52,248 bases of DNA from Chromera velia (Eukaryota; Sar; Chromeraceae): positions 1,865 through 54,112 of the forward strand of contig JAHBMJ010005924.1 in NCBI GenBank assembly GCA_018398765.1, written 5' to 3'. The number at the start of each line of letters is the position of its first letter. The first letter of the stretch is position 1. The position numbers and the translations under genes are program-made. Shown here piece by piece: positions 42,592 through 52,248 of the stretch. Below the pieces are notes generated by a model. The model made no database searches, was not told the origin of the DNA, and saw only the letters and a list, made by a program, of their open reading frames with translations.

Positions 42592-42828
42592 TGTCAGATC
42601 GATTATCCCGTGACCGGCACGCGTCTGCTCGGCCCGGGTCTAGCACCTTCACGGGCCGCGATGCATGTGAATGCATGGATAACAAATTTTATGAAAATAT
42701 GCCAATCTCTCACCGATTGGCCTGCTCCGATGGTTGAAAACCGTTGAGGGGAGATCGTTTCTTATCTTTTCTATGTAACAGACTTTCTGTATAGAATCTT
42801 ATGCCCTCAGTTCATCATTTATTCTATA
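42592..42828 (+). repeat. 3' LTR
   Basis: 237 bp, same length as the 5' LTR; the terminal dinucleotide is TA instead of CA. It is followed by the target duplication GAGCT. Confidence 0.93.
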
Positions 42829-43638
42829 GAGCTCTGCTTTCAGGATGCTTGGTGAGTCTCTCAGACTGCTTTCCTTTCATCCCGTTTTAATAACCCGTTG
42901 CCTTTTCTTCCACTAGTTCCCTTTTCAACTGCTGGTATATGCACTCAGTGGCTTTCTTTCTCGCATTCAAAACAAATGTATATTTAGTCTTTAGTATTAT
43001 GTGCTCTTGTCTCTACGATATGTGTTTTAGTGCTTCTGCATCTAGACAAACGAGAGAGAAACAGACAACAGTTCCTCCTGTTTTGGTTGCGACTTTGTAT
43101 GATGATATCTTGTTTCCTTATATATGCTACCTGCAGCTCTGCTCCCACCTTCATTGCCTTCTGCGCTAGCCGCTAACATGCCCCTTGTCTTCGTGAATTA
43201 AGACTCACAAGGGAATTTTAAACCTACTAACTTAGTAGCTGCCCTCGTCAAGGCAGTTCCCGATAAAAAAAGAAAAGGTACGGCCGTTGTGAGTGTTCAG
43301 CCAGCACCGTGCTCTATCTGATTCTGAAAAAAAGCTCTGAGATTCATCGGTCTTCTTGTATTTCTCTTTATCTTTGCCTTTGCTATCGATCTGTGAGCTC
43401 TTCATTCACTTGTTTCATCGGTGAAAGTTCATCACAGGTGGGGGGGGAGGGCGGGACTGATCATTCTTCTTTCTTTCCTTTCCTGCCCGGTTGCCTGCTT
43501 GCATGCATGCCTATATGCCCACCAGAAGAGCGCTCCTCTCTAAGACTTGCTTGCCTGGTCGATATACAGAGACCTGTTTCCTACTTTCTGGTCTTCTCTC
43601 CTTTCTACCTCTCTGCTTGGTTTTCTGTCTGCTTGCAG

Positions 43639-43708
43639 GGTCACAGACGGATGTGGAGAAGGGCAACATGAAGGATAACATGGGAAAAAATGTGACAAAG
43701 CTCAGAAG
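43639..43708 (+). CDS. Candidate orphan exon, helical, faint R-SNARE resemblance
   Basis: 70 bp bounded by a strong acceptor (GCTTGCAG) and a perfect donor (AG before GTGAGT), open in phase 2 as SQTDVEKGNMKDNMGKNVTK and two further residues. The helix with MKDNMGK weakly recalls the MxxNIxK part of VAMP-type SNARE motifs. No neighbouring exon completing a SNARE or any other domain was found, so this may be a relic or chance. Confidence 0.25.
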
Positions 43709-44563
43709 GTGAGTGACAGTCTCAGTATTCATTTGTGCGGTTACAAGCTTTTCGTGGATGGGGAAATCTCTACCCTTGCGTTTTAGGTGCCACATACGGG
43801 TGGGTTGTTCGAAGACATGGCTTCTTTTGCATATAGCTGTTGAGTCAAGCCTGAGAAGAGGTGTTTATCATAATGCCACACAAAGCTGAGTCGATATCCA
43901 TAATTCGTTCTTCTATCTGAAGCGTTCTTACAAAAGTCTCCTCAAATTGCTTCTCTATAGAATCTCTCTAAAAATCTCCTCAACTTGTTTTTCTGCGCTT
44001 TTCTATCGAATCTTTGTAGAAATTTCATGTAGCCAGCCTCCCGGCATCCTTACCCTCCTGCCTCCCTCTCTCTTCCCTCTCTCCCTCCCTCCCTTCGTCT
44101 CTCCTCCCTCCTTCCGTTCCTCCCTCCCTCCCTCCTTCTCCCTGCCTCATCACTTCTGCCCCGCTCCCTCCAGCTACCCTAAGCTATTAGCTATAGCTGC
44201 CACGAGGAGATCCTTCTAGCTTCCCCCTTCCTTCCAGCGCCAGAGGTTAGGCAGAAAAGAGGGGCACTCCTGCAACTTTTTGTGTTGCACCCTTTTCTCC
44301 TGTGCGCTTTTTTGGCTGGCTGCGTGTAGAAAACATGTACGAGAACAGGAGCCAGCCACACCAGCAGCAGGACTCCGAGGGGAGACGGAGCCTGAGGTGG
44401 TGCAGTCAAGTGATACTGGGGCAGCCAGTGTTACTTCACAGACATCCGCATAGGGACTCCAACTGAAATATTATAGACAGAGAAACGGGGGCGCTGGTTG
44501 GGCCAGAGGACAGACTCATTCTTTCTTGTTCTTTCTCTCTGAGAGAGAGAAAGAGAGAGAGAC

Positions 44564-44607
<44 letters not shown>

Positions 44608-44689
44608 AGACAGTGGAAGCTGTGAGGAGAGAATTGGCGATCGATGGAATGCCTCTATGAGTCTATGTGCCGATTTTATATAGGGGTGT

Positions 44690-45490
44690 AAGAACGGAGG
44701 GGGGGGGTGCGTTCGAGCTCCTAGGACTCCAGATCCGACGGGGTCCCCCCCGTTTGAGCTCTAGGGAGATCAGACCCCTGTGAACGGGGACCCCCCCATT
44801 CGGAGAGCTCTAGGTAAGAAAAAGTGCTAGGTTATGAAGACAACCTAGATGATGACCTTCATGAAGCCTAAACTATTCTCAACTCTAACTCAAAACATAC
44901 TTAGACTTCTGAAATTCTAGTTAAAATCTTCTTGTAACATTTTGTAAGTTAAATAAAATTAACTTCAGTATCAATTGAATTCAACTCCGTCATGAGGTGT
45001 CATTAATCAGCTTCTAATTTTTTCTAATTTGCCATCAAACAAAGAATGGCAGAGGCAGAAACATTTACGATATAGATATTAGGTGATCGATGTGCCCTTA
45101 TGTATCAGGGCAGTCGTTGTGCACCTGCAGAAAGGACTTCAGAGGGAAAGACAATGAAAAAATTAATGGTCGGCAACGGATCAGTGATCTCAATAAGGTC
45201 CAAGCTTAAGCAGCAGAATCAGCAGCAGTGAGCGGTGTGAGAGCATCACAGTCAGTAGCAGTGTAAGGCAAGAGAAAATAGAACAACCACATAAGAAAGC
45301 GACTGTTCACAGAAGGCGGAGCATGGCAGGGCAGGTAAATCATTCAGTGACAGACTTAAAAAATTAATTTTGATCGCGCGCATGAACNCCCCCCGTTTGC
45401 GCTCTGCGGCCCCGTCCTTCGGACGGGGCCCCCCCATCGGGCAGGCTCCTACCTGCCCCGCCGACGGGGTCCCCCCCCCCCGTCCAAAAG
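44690..45490. repeat. Cluster of G/C-run palindromes
   Basis: Several copies of ACGGGG(T/A)CCCCCCC lie at 44738-44752, 44784-44798 and 45462-45482, with a hairpin CCCCGTCCTTCGGACGGGGC at 45411-45430. GAGCTC or GAGCTCTAG motifs accompany the first two. A related palindrome is at 5793-5830. They sit in AT-rich DNA and have no coding content. Confidence 0.65.
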
Positions 45491-46940
45491 AGATTTTACA
45501 CTCCTATGATTTTATGACTGACAGTGTGACATGACGACCGGTGATGACCTAGCTTCCATTTAGATTTTCTAAGATTAATTTCCTTCGATGACTTCTCGAT
45601 CGATCTTGTGTTAATGTTGATGGATCGAGCCTGCAAACAGTAGCAGAATATGTATATCTAAATGTTAGACCAAAAATATACTACAGAGACTCTTCAGAAA
45701 AGCAAAGAAGAGATTTAACTATAGGCAGAGAACTAACTAAGCCGTAATTGCTGGCGCCGTAGAATTCCGTAGAATGCCGTAAACTGATAAAGAATTTATA
45801 TGCTTGAATAGGTCTTTTAATATAATATGGATGGGGTAAATTGAATAATATTGTTCACAAGTTAACAGAATGTAAAGGGACGGAAATAGAAAGAGGACGC
45901 ATGGATAGGCTTTTGAAGGAAGTAAGAGATGCACGCTCTGAGTCGGACTTGATCGTATGGGCATAACAGATGGTAAAGCAACAGTTAAGACGGGCGGTGT
46001 GCGAGAACGAAAAGAAAATAAGAGAGATTTTCACACTCCTTCTCGAGAAACACCCTGTTGCCGGCGCACGGGCAATTATTTCAGCTTGCCTTCGTAAACG
46101 GTAAAATCTTGATTTGATTGCCTCTAGATAGTTGTTGTTTAGGGTTGTTTCCTGTTTTTCTCCTAGGTTTCTCTCCGTTTAAGTGTATGAGGTGGGTTCA
46201 GAGCTAGAATGTAACAGAGAGAGAAACGTGAAACATGCGGGGAGGGAGGTGCTCAAGCTCGTACGGGCATGGGGGGGCGGGGCGCTCATAGTATCCGTGC
46301 GGTGTGGATACAGCTTTTTTAGGTGGTATCTCTATTTTTCTCTTTCTCATCTTCTTTTAATCTCTTCTCTTTTCTTTCTCTTTCTTTTTCCTGTCCGGTT
46401 TTTTGCTCATAATTTCACTGCCTCGAAAATAGATCATGCCCTACGGAGTTGACCTTTGGTCTTATCAAAGGATAGGAGAGACTGATAGGACTTAGTCTAT
46501 CGTAGGTACCGTACTCCAGTCAGTCTAGTCAGCCCCAGGGAAGCAAAGTCACTATGCTTGTGTCTTGTCTGATTCTCGTTTGATCTTGTGTGTATTCTTT
46601 CTTCACTGCTGACTGTCCATTCTGCTCAGCAGCCGAGCCCTTCCTCAAGAGTCGGTATCCAGGGAAGTGTTTTATAGGGTTCCTACCCTGGAGACTGCAC
46701 TCCTTACCATTTCTTAGTCTGGCATGGATGCGTTCTTTTGCTTCTCTTTTTTGGTCTCCCTTTCTGGCTTTGTCTTCTTTCTCAGTCGTTTCCCCTGCTA
46801 CTGCAAGTCTGTTCCGATGCAGGTGGTTTTTAACTTTGGTTGCTTGAGAGTGGAGCTACCCTCTGTTTTTATTTCCATTTCCACCCTAGCTAGGCTTTGA
46901 TCCATGCAAATGCCCCAGTGGGGCCTAGATCGAGGGTTTA

Positions 46941-47018
46941 AATCTATGTAGGAAATACTAGGTTGGCCAGAGCCTATATGGCTCACCGGCTTTAACCTTA
47001 TACATCATCATCATCATT
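46941..47018 (+). repeat. Retroposon 3' tail, copy B, ending in ATC repeats
   Basis: Near-identical to the reverse complement of 4733-4813 over about 60 bp, then a CATCATCATCATCATT tail. Just upstream, GGGTTTAAATCT (46934-46945) resembles a pol III B box, and TAGCTAGGCTTTG (46887) could be an A box, so a tRNA-derived SINE is possible. Confidence 0.6.
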
Positions 47019-48254
47019 AATTATCGAAAAATATCCTTCGTGGAGCTATAATAGAAGAATTTAAGAAGCGTCTAGCAAGAGAAATGCAATATTCTTCCCC
47101 ACTTTGTTCCCTGTGCCCTGCAGCCTCTGTGATTGTCTGTAAGTGACTCCTCTAGGACTCCCCGGCAATCTCACAATGGAGTGTGACTCCGAGTGTTTGA
47201 GTATGTATGATCAAGTCCATTAAATTTATTAGCAACTTAGAAAGAAGAGATTGTCAACTAGAAAACTTAAAAAAACGTATCATGTTGTGAATACCTGGGG
47301 ACCTATCATTGTCTAATATTGATCTCAAGATCTGCAGGACTCGGACAGTTCAACACTAGGTTCAACACTTTCTGAAAAAAAGAAACACCAGCTAGTAAGA
47401 GACTTTCAAGAAACTTTCAAGCGTCCCCACTGAGGATTCATTTTTTTTCCCTGTAAAGAAAACCGTGTCTAAAAACGCAAATCACACAGAGGCAAAAATT
47501 AATGGGATACACTATGTTGCACTATGTTAATTTTGATTTTGCATATTAAATAATGCAACATTGTTAATTAAGCATATACAAATGTGTTATGTTAATTCTG
47601 TTGCGATGTTGTATAGTGCATAATAGTGTGTCCAACATTGTCTCACGCAGTGGTTCCGGTATGCCCCAGCCAAGCACCTTGTTATAGCTCACTCACTGCT
47701 ACTATGATATGTTCATGGCTAGCAGCCTACTTATACGGTCACATGATAAATGAAGATACCAGTGCATCTAGAAATGTATCGGCCGTATTCGATCAGTCCA
47801 AGGAGTGTTCGATAAAGCTAAAATACGCTTAAATAAGCTAAAAGAACAGGGTTGCTTTTCTGGTCGGTAACAAGTCTAGTTTACCGGCAATTGCCGATAA
47901 CCAGTAATGGCCTCAGTCTGCCTTCCTTTTACCGACAAAAAAAATGATAAAAATTAGAGTCCCCCCAAAAAAATTTCGCCTGCGGCGCCAACCTTCAAAA
48001 ACATGTTTTTAAGTGTTTATTGGCATTTGAAAAGCCTACTTACATACACAAAAAAATAAAGAAAATATTTAAAAAATATAAATTTTTAACTGCTTCACCC
48101 CTATAAGTGGAAAAAGTTCTAACAGCTCTATGACAGCGTCTGTCCAACAACTACTCTCTTTTTTGACTTTGCTTCATCGCTCACTGTTCTGCTTCTCTGT
48201 ATATCAGGCCTTGACCGTCGTTAGAGAGCAATCAAAGTAAGAGATGGAAAAAGT

Positions 48255-48731
48255 CTATTTCTTTCTAAAAAATGAGGAGATGGTAAGCCTACGGCTCTGT
48301 ACTTGCGCAGCCCCTGCCCAGTTTGCTGAGAGGGGAGGAGCAAGAAGAACATTGCCTCCTCGAGCTCTCCCCGTGGTGCGGCTAGGTCTACGGCTGGGTG
48401 GTCTCGGACGCAAAGAGGAAAGGGCGGATGCGGCTGCTGCACCGCGGCTGTAAAAAGAAGCCGGAGCGACCAGCGCCTGAGGGAACCGAATACTAGCAGA
48501 GGCTGGGGCAGAGGGGGGGAGAACACGAATCACGGCTCTTTTTGGAGAGCCTTCTTCTTCTACGCTGCGTCTCCCTCTTTTCTTCCCTCTTCTCTCTGAA
48601 GGCGGCGGGTCTCTGGGCCTTTCTTCTCCTGCCTCTTCTTCTTGTACCTGCACCTCTTCCTCTACTCTGCCCCCCCCGTTTGCCTCGACATCACACAGGC
48701 CCAAATTGCCACCCAATCGACTTCCGTTCAC
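48255..48731 (-). pseudogene. Arg/Ser/Ala-rich open frame inside the hAT element
   Basis: 158 open codons on the minus strand without an ATG near the 5' end. It contains a Glu-rich block, a basic GKKRGRR motif that could be a nuclear signal, and an alanine-rich VAPASFYSRGAAAASALSS stretch. The minus-strand frame at 51651-52244 in the related element has a comparable APVSFYGASATASNCSS stretch at a similar distance from the terminus, so both probably derive from one element-encoded protein. Function unknown. Confidence 0.4.
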
Positions 48732-48945
48732 ACACTTGCCATCCCTGTCTCTGTCCGCTTAATTGTAATTATATACAAAGGTCCACTCGCCTTTCGTTCC
48801 CATACTCGCTCTCCCTGTCTCTGTCTGCTCACACACAAACCTAATTGCCTTTTGTTCACATACTTGCCCTCCCTGTCTCTACAAACGCCCAACCGCCTTT
48901 CGTTCATATACTTGCTTTCCCTGTCTCTGTTTGCTTATTTACTTA
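48718..48945. repeat. Degenerate minisatellite inside the hAT element
   Basis: Four copies of about 47-73 bp, each with TTCGTTCACATACTTGCC-like and CCCTGTCTCTGT motifs, beginning near 48722, 48793, 48850 and 48897. Confidence 0.7.
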
Positions 48946-49477
48946 TGATTCTTTCATGTCTGCTTGCTTGCAGATGGCAAATTTCTACCTCCCCGGGTCT
49001 CTGGAGTCAGAGGCCCTTTGAGGCCTCAGACATCAGCTTTTAGCGGCGGGTCTTTCTTTAGAGGCTAGAGCACTGGATTGACGGGACTGCCCAAACTTTG
49101 AGGCGGACTTTTTCCATTGTTGGAATCGTGCAGGTGCATCTGTCTGGGCCAGCTGTGGTCATTGCGGTCAGCGGTTCTCTGTCTTTGGGCACGATGTAAG
49201 ACGGGAGCCATCGCTTCGACCTGCGTCATCTTCAAGCACACTAGCCGCATAGCTGTCCCTACAGATGACGCATTAACTTTTTGAATTGACCTTAAGTCTA
49301 GCCTTAAGTGATTGATTGATTGACCTATAACCTAGGACTTAGGTTATTGAAAAGTGTTAGTGACTGTTAGAATTCTGCTAAGTCTTTGCCAACTGCCAGC
49401 AAACTCTACCGGTAGTTACCGGTTACCGGTAATTAAGCTTGTCTACCGCCGAAAAAATTGGCAACCCTATAAAAGAA

Positions 49478-51166
49478 AAAGGCGGTTTCAATGGTAAATT
49501 TAACTAGTGCGTATGGATCGATTTAAGTGAAGAACAAAGAAAAAGAATTATTCTATCATTCGATCAGAGTTGATTAGGGTTGATCCAGGCGTGATCGAGT
49601 GAGGTGCTTGGCCGAGATATGCCGGAACTACTACGTAGAACGATGTGGAACGCACCATACAACTGTCATATCGTAGCAAAACATAACAGAACACTATGGA
49701 ATACATAAGAACACTAAAAAACACAACAGACTATCACTGCATCAATATATAACCACTTCAATCCTGTACGTTCCAACTAATTCTAACCAACGGGACAGTA
49801 TGTCTGTCCCACGGCCCGCCACTACCTGCTACTACCTGCTACTATACCGTCAGCCTGTCATCCCGCCAGCCTGCCATCTGCAAGCCTGCGGGGCACTGCC
49901 GGGATTCGGTCTAAGCAGCATTAAGCAGGGACCAACCAAATAAATGGACCCCCATGTATAAGGCTGGGATTCGGCTTAAGCAGGGACCGACCAGACTAGA
50001 GTTACCAAAAAAAAAAAACGTGATGATCGAGGGTTTGTTATACATGCCATGTCCCTACATATAAGGGGCGGATCTAGCATAGTTTGTCTGAAGGTTCCGC
50101 TTTTTTTCTGTTAGTCTCGATTCTAGGAGTAAGCTTATTGCCCAAGAAAAACGGACGCCGAAAGGATATGGTTCAGAATTGTGCCGCCAGGGCTACCATA
50201 CAGGGCTACCGCTTGGGGCTACTACCCAGGGCTACCCGCGGAGCTACCGTAGGGCGGCTACTATGGAGCTATCTCAAAGGGCTACCCGGCCGGCCCCCGG
50301 CCGACGCATGCATGGTGCATCATGGGCTGACTAACGCATATACTCGCGCACCACGATTATTCAGACTGAGTCAGACATGACGACAACTGAGACACCATAC
50401 ACATCGACTGCCTCAGTCTGCCTGAGATACAAAATCGACTTTGAGCAAGCCAGAAAAGATTATTGACATCAGCGGCAGAGGCAGACTGGGATTGTATTCT
50501 ACAAAAAAATTCTTAAAATGAAAAGCTTGACAGGTATACATATAGATAGTTTATTGAAGGCGTGACAGTGTCCAATACTATTCAGGCTGCTTGACTATAA
50601 TTGAGGCCGTCTCCTTCATCAGCAGCTTCCTTCAGGCAGTCTTTCATACATGGATACCCCTAAAAATTCTCTTTCTTAGCAATAAGGGCAGATAGCCAAG
50701 CATACGACAATGAGCTACAAACGGTTCTTTCTCTACAAAGGAACCATTTTCTGCCAAGGAGTGGAAACTAATCAACACTTTAAAGATGATACAGAGCGGA
50801 GGGAGGGAGACAGATCTGGTGAGTAAGTGAGTGAGTGGGTGAGTGAGTGAGTGAGTCAGTGAGTGTGTATGTGAGTGTATATGGATTGGTGGGTAAGTGG
50901 GTGTAAGGGTCTATATGTGGATAGATGTTTGTACTTAGTCTGAGGCAAACAAAGGCCAGAAGACAGATTGTAAACAACTTAGTGGTGTAAGCAAGTTTTG
51001 TCTCTATGAGTTATAATACCAATATCTTTTCCAACTCCCTTTCTCTTTTCTAATATTTTAGACAGGTGGAGGTAGTACTCAGGTGTGTATCTGTGTGTAT
51101 GTGTATATATATGTGCATGTATGTATGTATGTGTATGTATGTGTGTGTACATGTGTGTGTGTGTAT

Positions 51167-51237
<71 letters not shown>

Positions 51238-51310
51238 TGTGTGTATATGTGTATATGTGTGTATGTATGTATATGTGTATGTGTGTATGTGTATGTATGT
51301 GTTTGTGTAT
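49478..51310. other. Intergenic stretch with several small repeats
   Basis: No supported gene. It has two copies of a GGGATTCGG...GGGACC repeat (49901-49940, 49966-49995), a GGGCTACC tandem array (50188-50283), GAGT/GTGA repeats (50818-50870) and a long TG/TATG microsatellite (51085-51310) that directly abuts the next hAT-type terminus. Confidence 0.6.
50188..50283 (+). repeat. Degenerate 13-15-bp GGGCTACC tandem array
   Basis: Seven or eight units of GGGCTACC or close variants, each followed by a variable 5-7-bp spacer. It lies inside a weak open frame, but the unit spacing is irregular, so coding origin is unlikely. Confidence 0.65.
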
Positions 51311-52248
51311 CAGGGTTGCGATCGCTACTGGCAATGACCCTTCGCTGCCGGCAATAGATATTTCTGACTTAGTCACTGCCGAAAAAAAAAAGTAAAAAAA
51401 TGGGTCTTAAAAAAACAATTTTTGCTTACGGCACAGTTGCTATAAGATGCTTTTAAACTCTTTTATAAGCGACTATAGCATTCTTACAGCCTCTTGATAA
51501 TTAATTTTTTTAAAAAAATATATATATAATATAAAAAATATTTAAAAAAATATATTTATTATCTATATGTACTCAAACGTGACAATGTGTTACGGTATCA
51601 CTGTGTCAGTCTGTTACTTAGCGCCTAAAAAAAGAACGAATATCTTGTTTTTATGCTTCAACCTGTGCTCGCCCTACAGAAGCTGTTTGGTTCACTGTGG
51701 GAGGGTTCAAGAATGAACGACTCAAAGGACACAGTGGAGGTGCCTCCGACCGTCTGGGAGCAGACGGCTCGTTTTGTCTGCCGCTGATCCCAGCGGAAAC
51801 CGGGGATGGAGGCACAGCGGGAGCTTTTCTAACAGCTCGAGAAGAACAGTTACTGGCTGTGGCACTTGCACCATAAAACGATACGGGAGCGATGGGTGAT
51901 GCCAGAAGCAAGACCTGGATCTTACGCACTCCCAATAGCCCTCCGAGTGCCCCCCCCTCTAAGCTCTCCCTTTCTGAACGACATACGGAAGACCAACTGC
52001 GGCGATGCACCTTTGTACTGCCAGAACGAGAGCTTTGAGAACTGTTTTTCCTTTTCTTTCTCCCACTCTGCCTCTCTTGTGAAACGTTTTCGTCTTCTAA
52101 CCCCGCAGACGGGTATCTATCCTCCTCCTCATCCTCTTGGATGATCTGCATCTTGACATTATTTTCATCTCTCTCTCTTGCCGCCTCCCCCCCTCCCCTC
52201 TCACTTTCTTCTTCTTCTTCTTCTTCGTTTTCTTCATCTTCCATATCC
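51311..52248. mobile_element. Second hAT-type element, truncated by the window end
   Basis: Starts CAGGGTTGCGATCGC at 51311, the same terminus as the element at 47847, followed by similar subterminal CTGCCGGCAA and A-rich sequence. The other terminus and the target duplication lie beyond the window. Confidence 0.7.
51651..52244 (-). CDS. Element-encoded acidic/Ser-Arg-rich protein, unknown
   Basis: 197 codons from ATG 52244 to a minus-strand stop at 51651. The N-terminus is highly acidic (EENEEEEEEESE), followed by a basic SGRKKRKNSSQSSRSGS motif typical of nuclear signals, then a hydrophobic-alanine stretch and a Pro-rich tail. It lies at the same place in this element as the Arg/Ala-rich frame in the 47847-49469 element and shows local resemblance. 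An intron could be present, since composition changes near the middle. No transposase motif is visible. Confidence 0.4.
   Translation of the reverse strand: MEDEENEEEEEEESERGGGEAARERDENNVKMQIIQEDEEEDRYPSAGLEDENVSQERQSGRKKRKNSSQSSRSGSTKVHRRSWSSVCRSERESLEGGALGGLLGVRKIQVLLLASPIAPVSFYGASATASNCSSRAVRKAPAVPPSPVSAGISGRQNEPSAPRRSEAPPLCPLSRSFLNPPTVNQTASVGRAQVEA

Larger units (their letters stand above)
36820..42828 (+). mobile_element. Ty1/copia LTR retrotransposon, full length, decayed
   Basis: Two 237-bp LTRs (36820-37056 and 42592-42828) start TGTCAGATCGATTATCC; the 5' copy ends in CA, the 3' copy in TA. The 5-mer GAGCT flanks both sides (36815-36819, 42829-42833), a perfect target-site duplication. 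Coding order is gag, integrase, reverse transcriptase, RNase H, which defines copia. A purine-rich tract (42581-42590) precedes the 3' LTR, and TGGTGCATCTGAAGCGGG starting 3 bp after the 5' LTR is a candidate primer binding site. Reading frames are broken by ten TAG, one TAA and two TGA codons plus frameshifts, so the copy is presumably inactive. Confidence 0.95.
42834..47846. other. Long gene-poor stretch downstream of the retrotransposon
   Basis: AT-rich with pyrimidine tracts (44040-44170), a GA microsatellite (about 44538-44610), GC palindromes (44690-45490), one undetermined base (45388) and a retroposon tail (46941-47018). Apart from the candidate exon at 43639-43708, no gene is supported. 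Confidence 0.6.
47847..49469. mobile_element. hAT-type DNA transposon, non-autonomous, 1.6 kb
   Basis: The element starts CAGGGTTGC at 47847 and ends GCAACCCTA at 49469, inverted termini typical of hAT elements, with inverted similarity continuing for about 40 bp (ACCGGTAATT-like motifs). The 8-mer TAAAAGAA flanks both ends (47839-47846, 49470-49477), a perfect 8-bp target-site duplication diagnostic of the hAT group. The interior holds an Arg/Ala/Ser-rich minus-strand open frame and a minisatellite. No recognisable hAT transposase core is present. Confidence 0.9.

Overview
The window is nuclear DNA from an intron-rich eukaryote. Genes are split by GT-AG introns, long microsatellites lie in the introns, and the gene-free stretches are AT-rich and full of transposons. 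No bacterial operons or ribosome binding sites are seen. The gene set (starch-binding CBM20-type domain, animal-type zinc porphobilinogen synthase, SMP-30 lactonase, MutY, PP1 inhibitor-3) fits a microbial alga or protist. A chromerid-like alveolate such as Chromera is my best guess, but this is inference and was not tested.

Layout. 306-4022 (+): five-exon gene for a disordered, coiled-coil protein of unknown function. 4023-6596: AT-rich DNA with a fold-back element and a retroposon tail. 6597-8459 (-): four-exon PP1 inhibitor-3 (PPP1R11/YPI1). 9120-13098 (+): nine-exon porphobilinogen synthase (ALAD), sharing a short divergent promoter region with PPP1R11. 16474-18077 (+): three-exon SMP-30/regucalcin-like protein. 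19628-21147: a small MITE abutting a 1.4-kb transposon with 300-bp inverted repeats and its own ORF. 23392-25539 (-) and 27252-29521 (+): two divergent paralogues joining an N-terminal starch-binding-like domain to a tandem array of 18-residue Cys/His repeats; the second copy is frame-broken. 31522-34446 (-): intronless, insertion-rich MutY adenine glycosylase. 35053-35279: MITE. 36820-42828 (+): complete but decayed Ty1/copia LTR retrotransposon with a perfect 5-bp target duplication. 47847-49469: hAT-type element with a perfect 8-bp target duplication; a relative starts at 51311 and runs off the end.

The conserved genes look like unlinked housekeeping functions (haem synthesis, DNA repair, phosphatase control, lactone hydrolysis), not a pathway cluster. 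The points most worth following are the CBM20 plus Cys/His-repeat fusion family with its broken sister copy, the high share of splice donors with C at intron position 3, and the copia element, whose LTRs differ almost only by transitions and whose reading frames are interrupted mostly by TAG. All intron and exon assignments were made by eye from splice sites, phase and family conservation.
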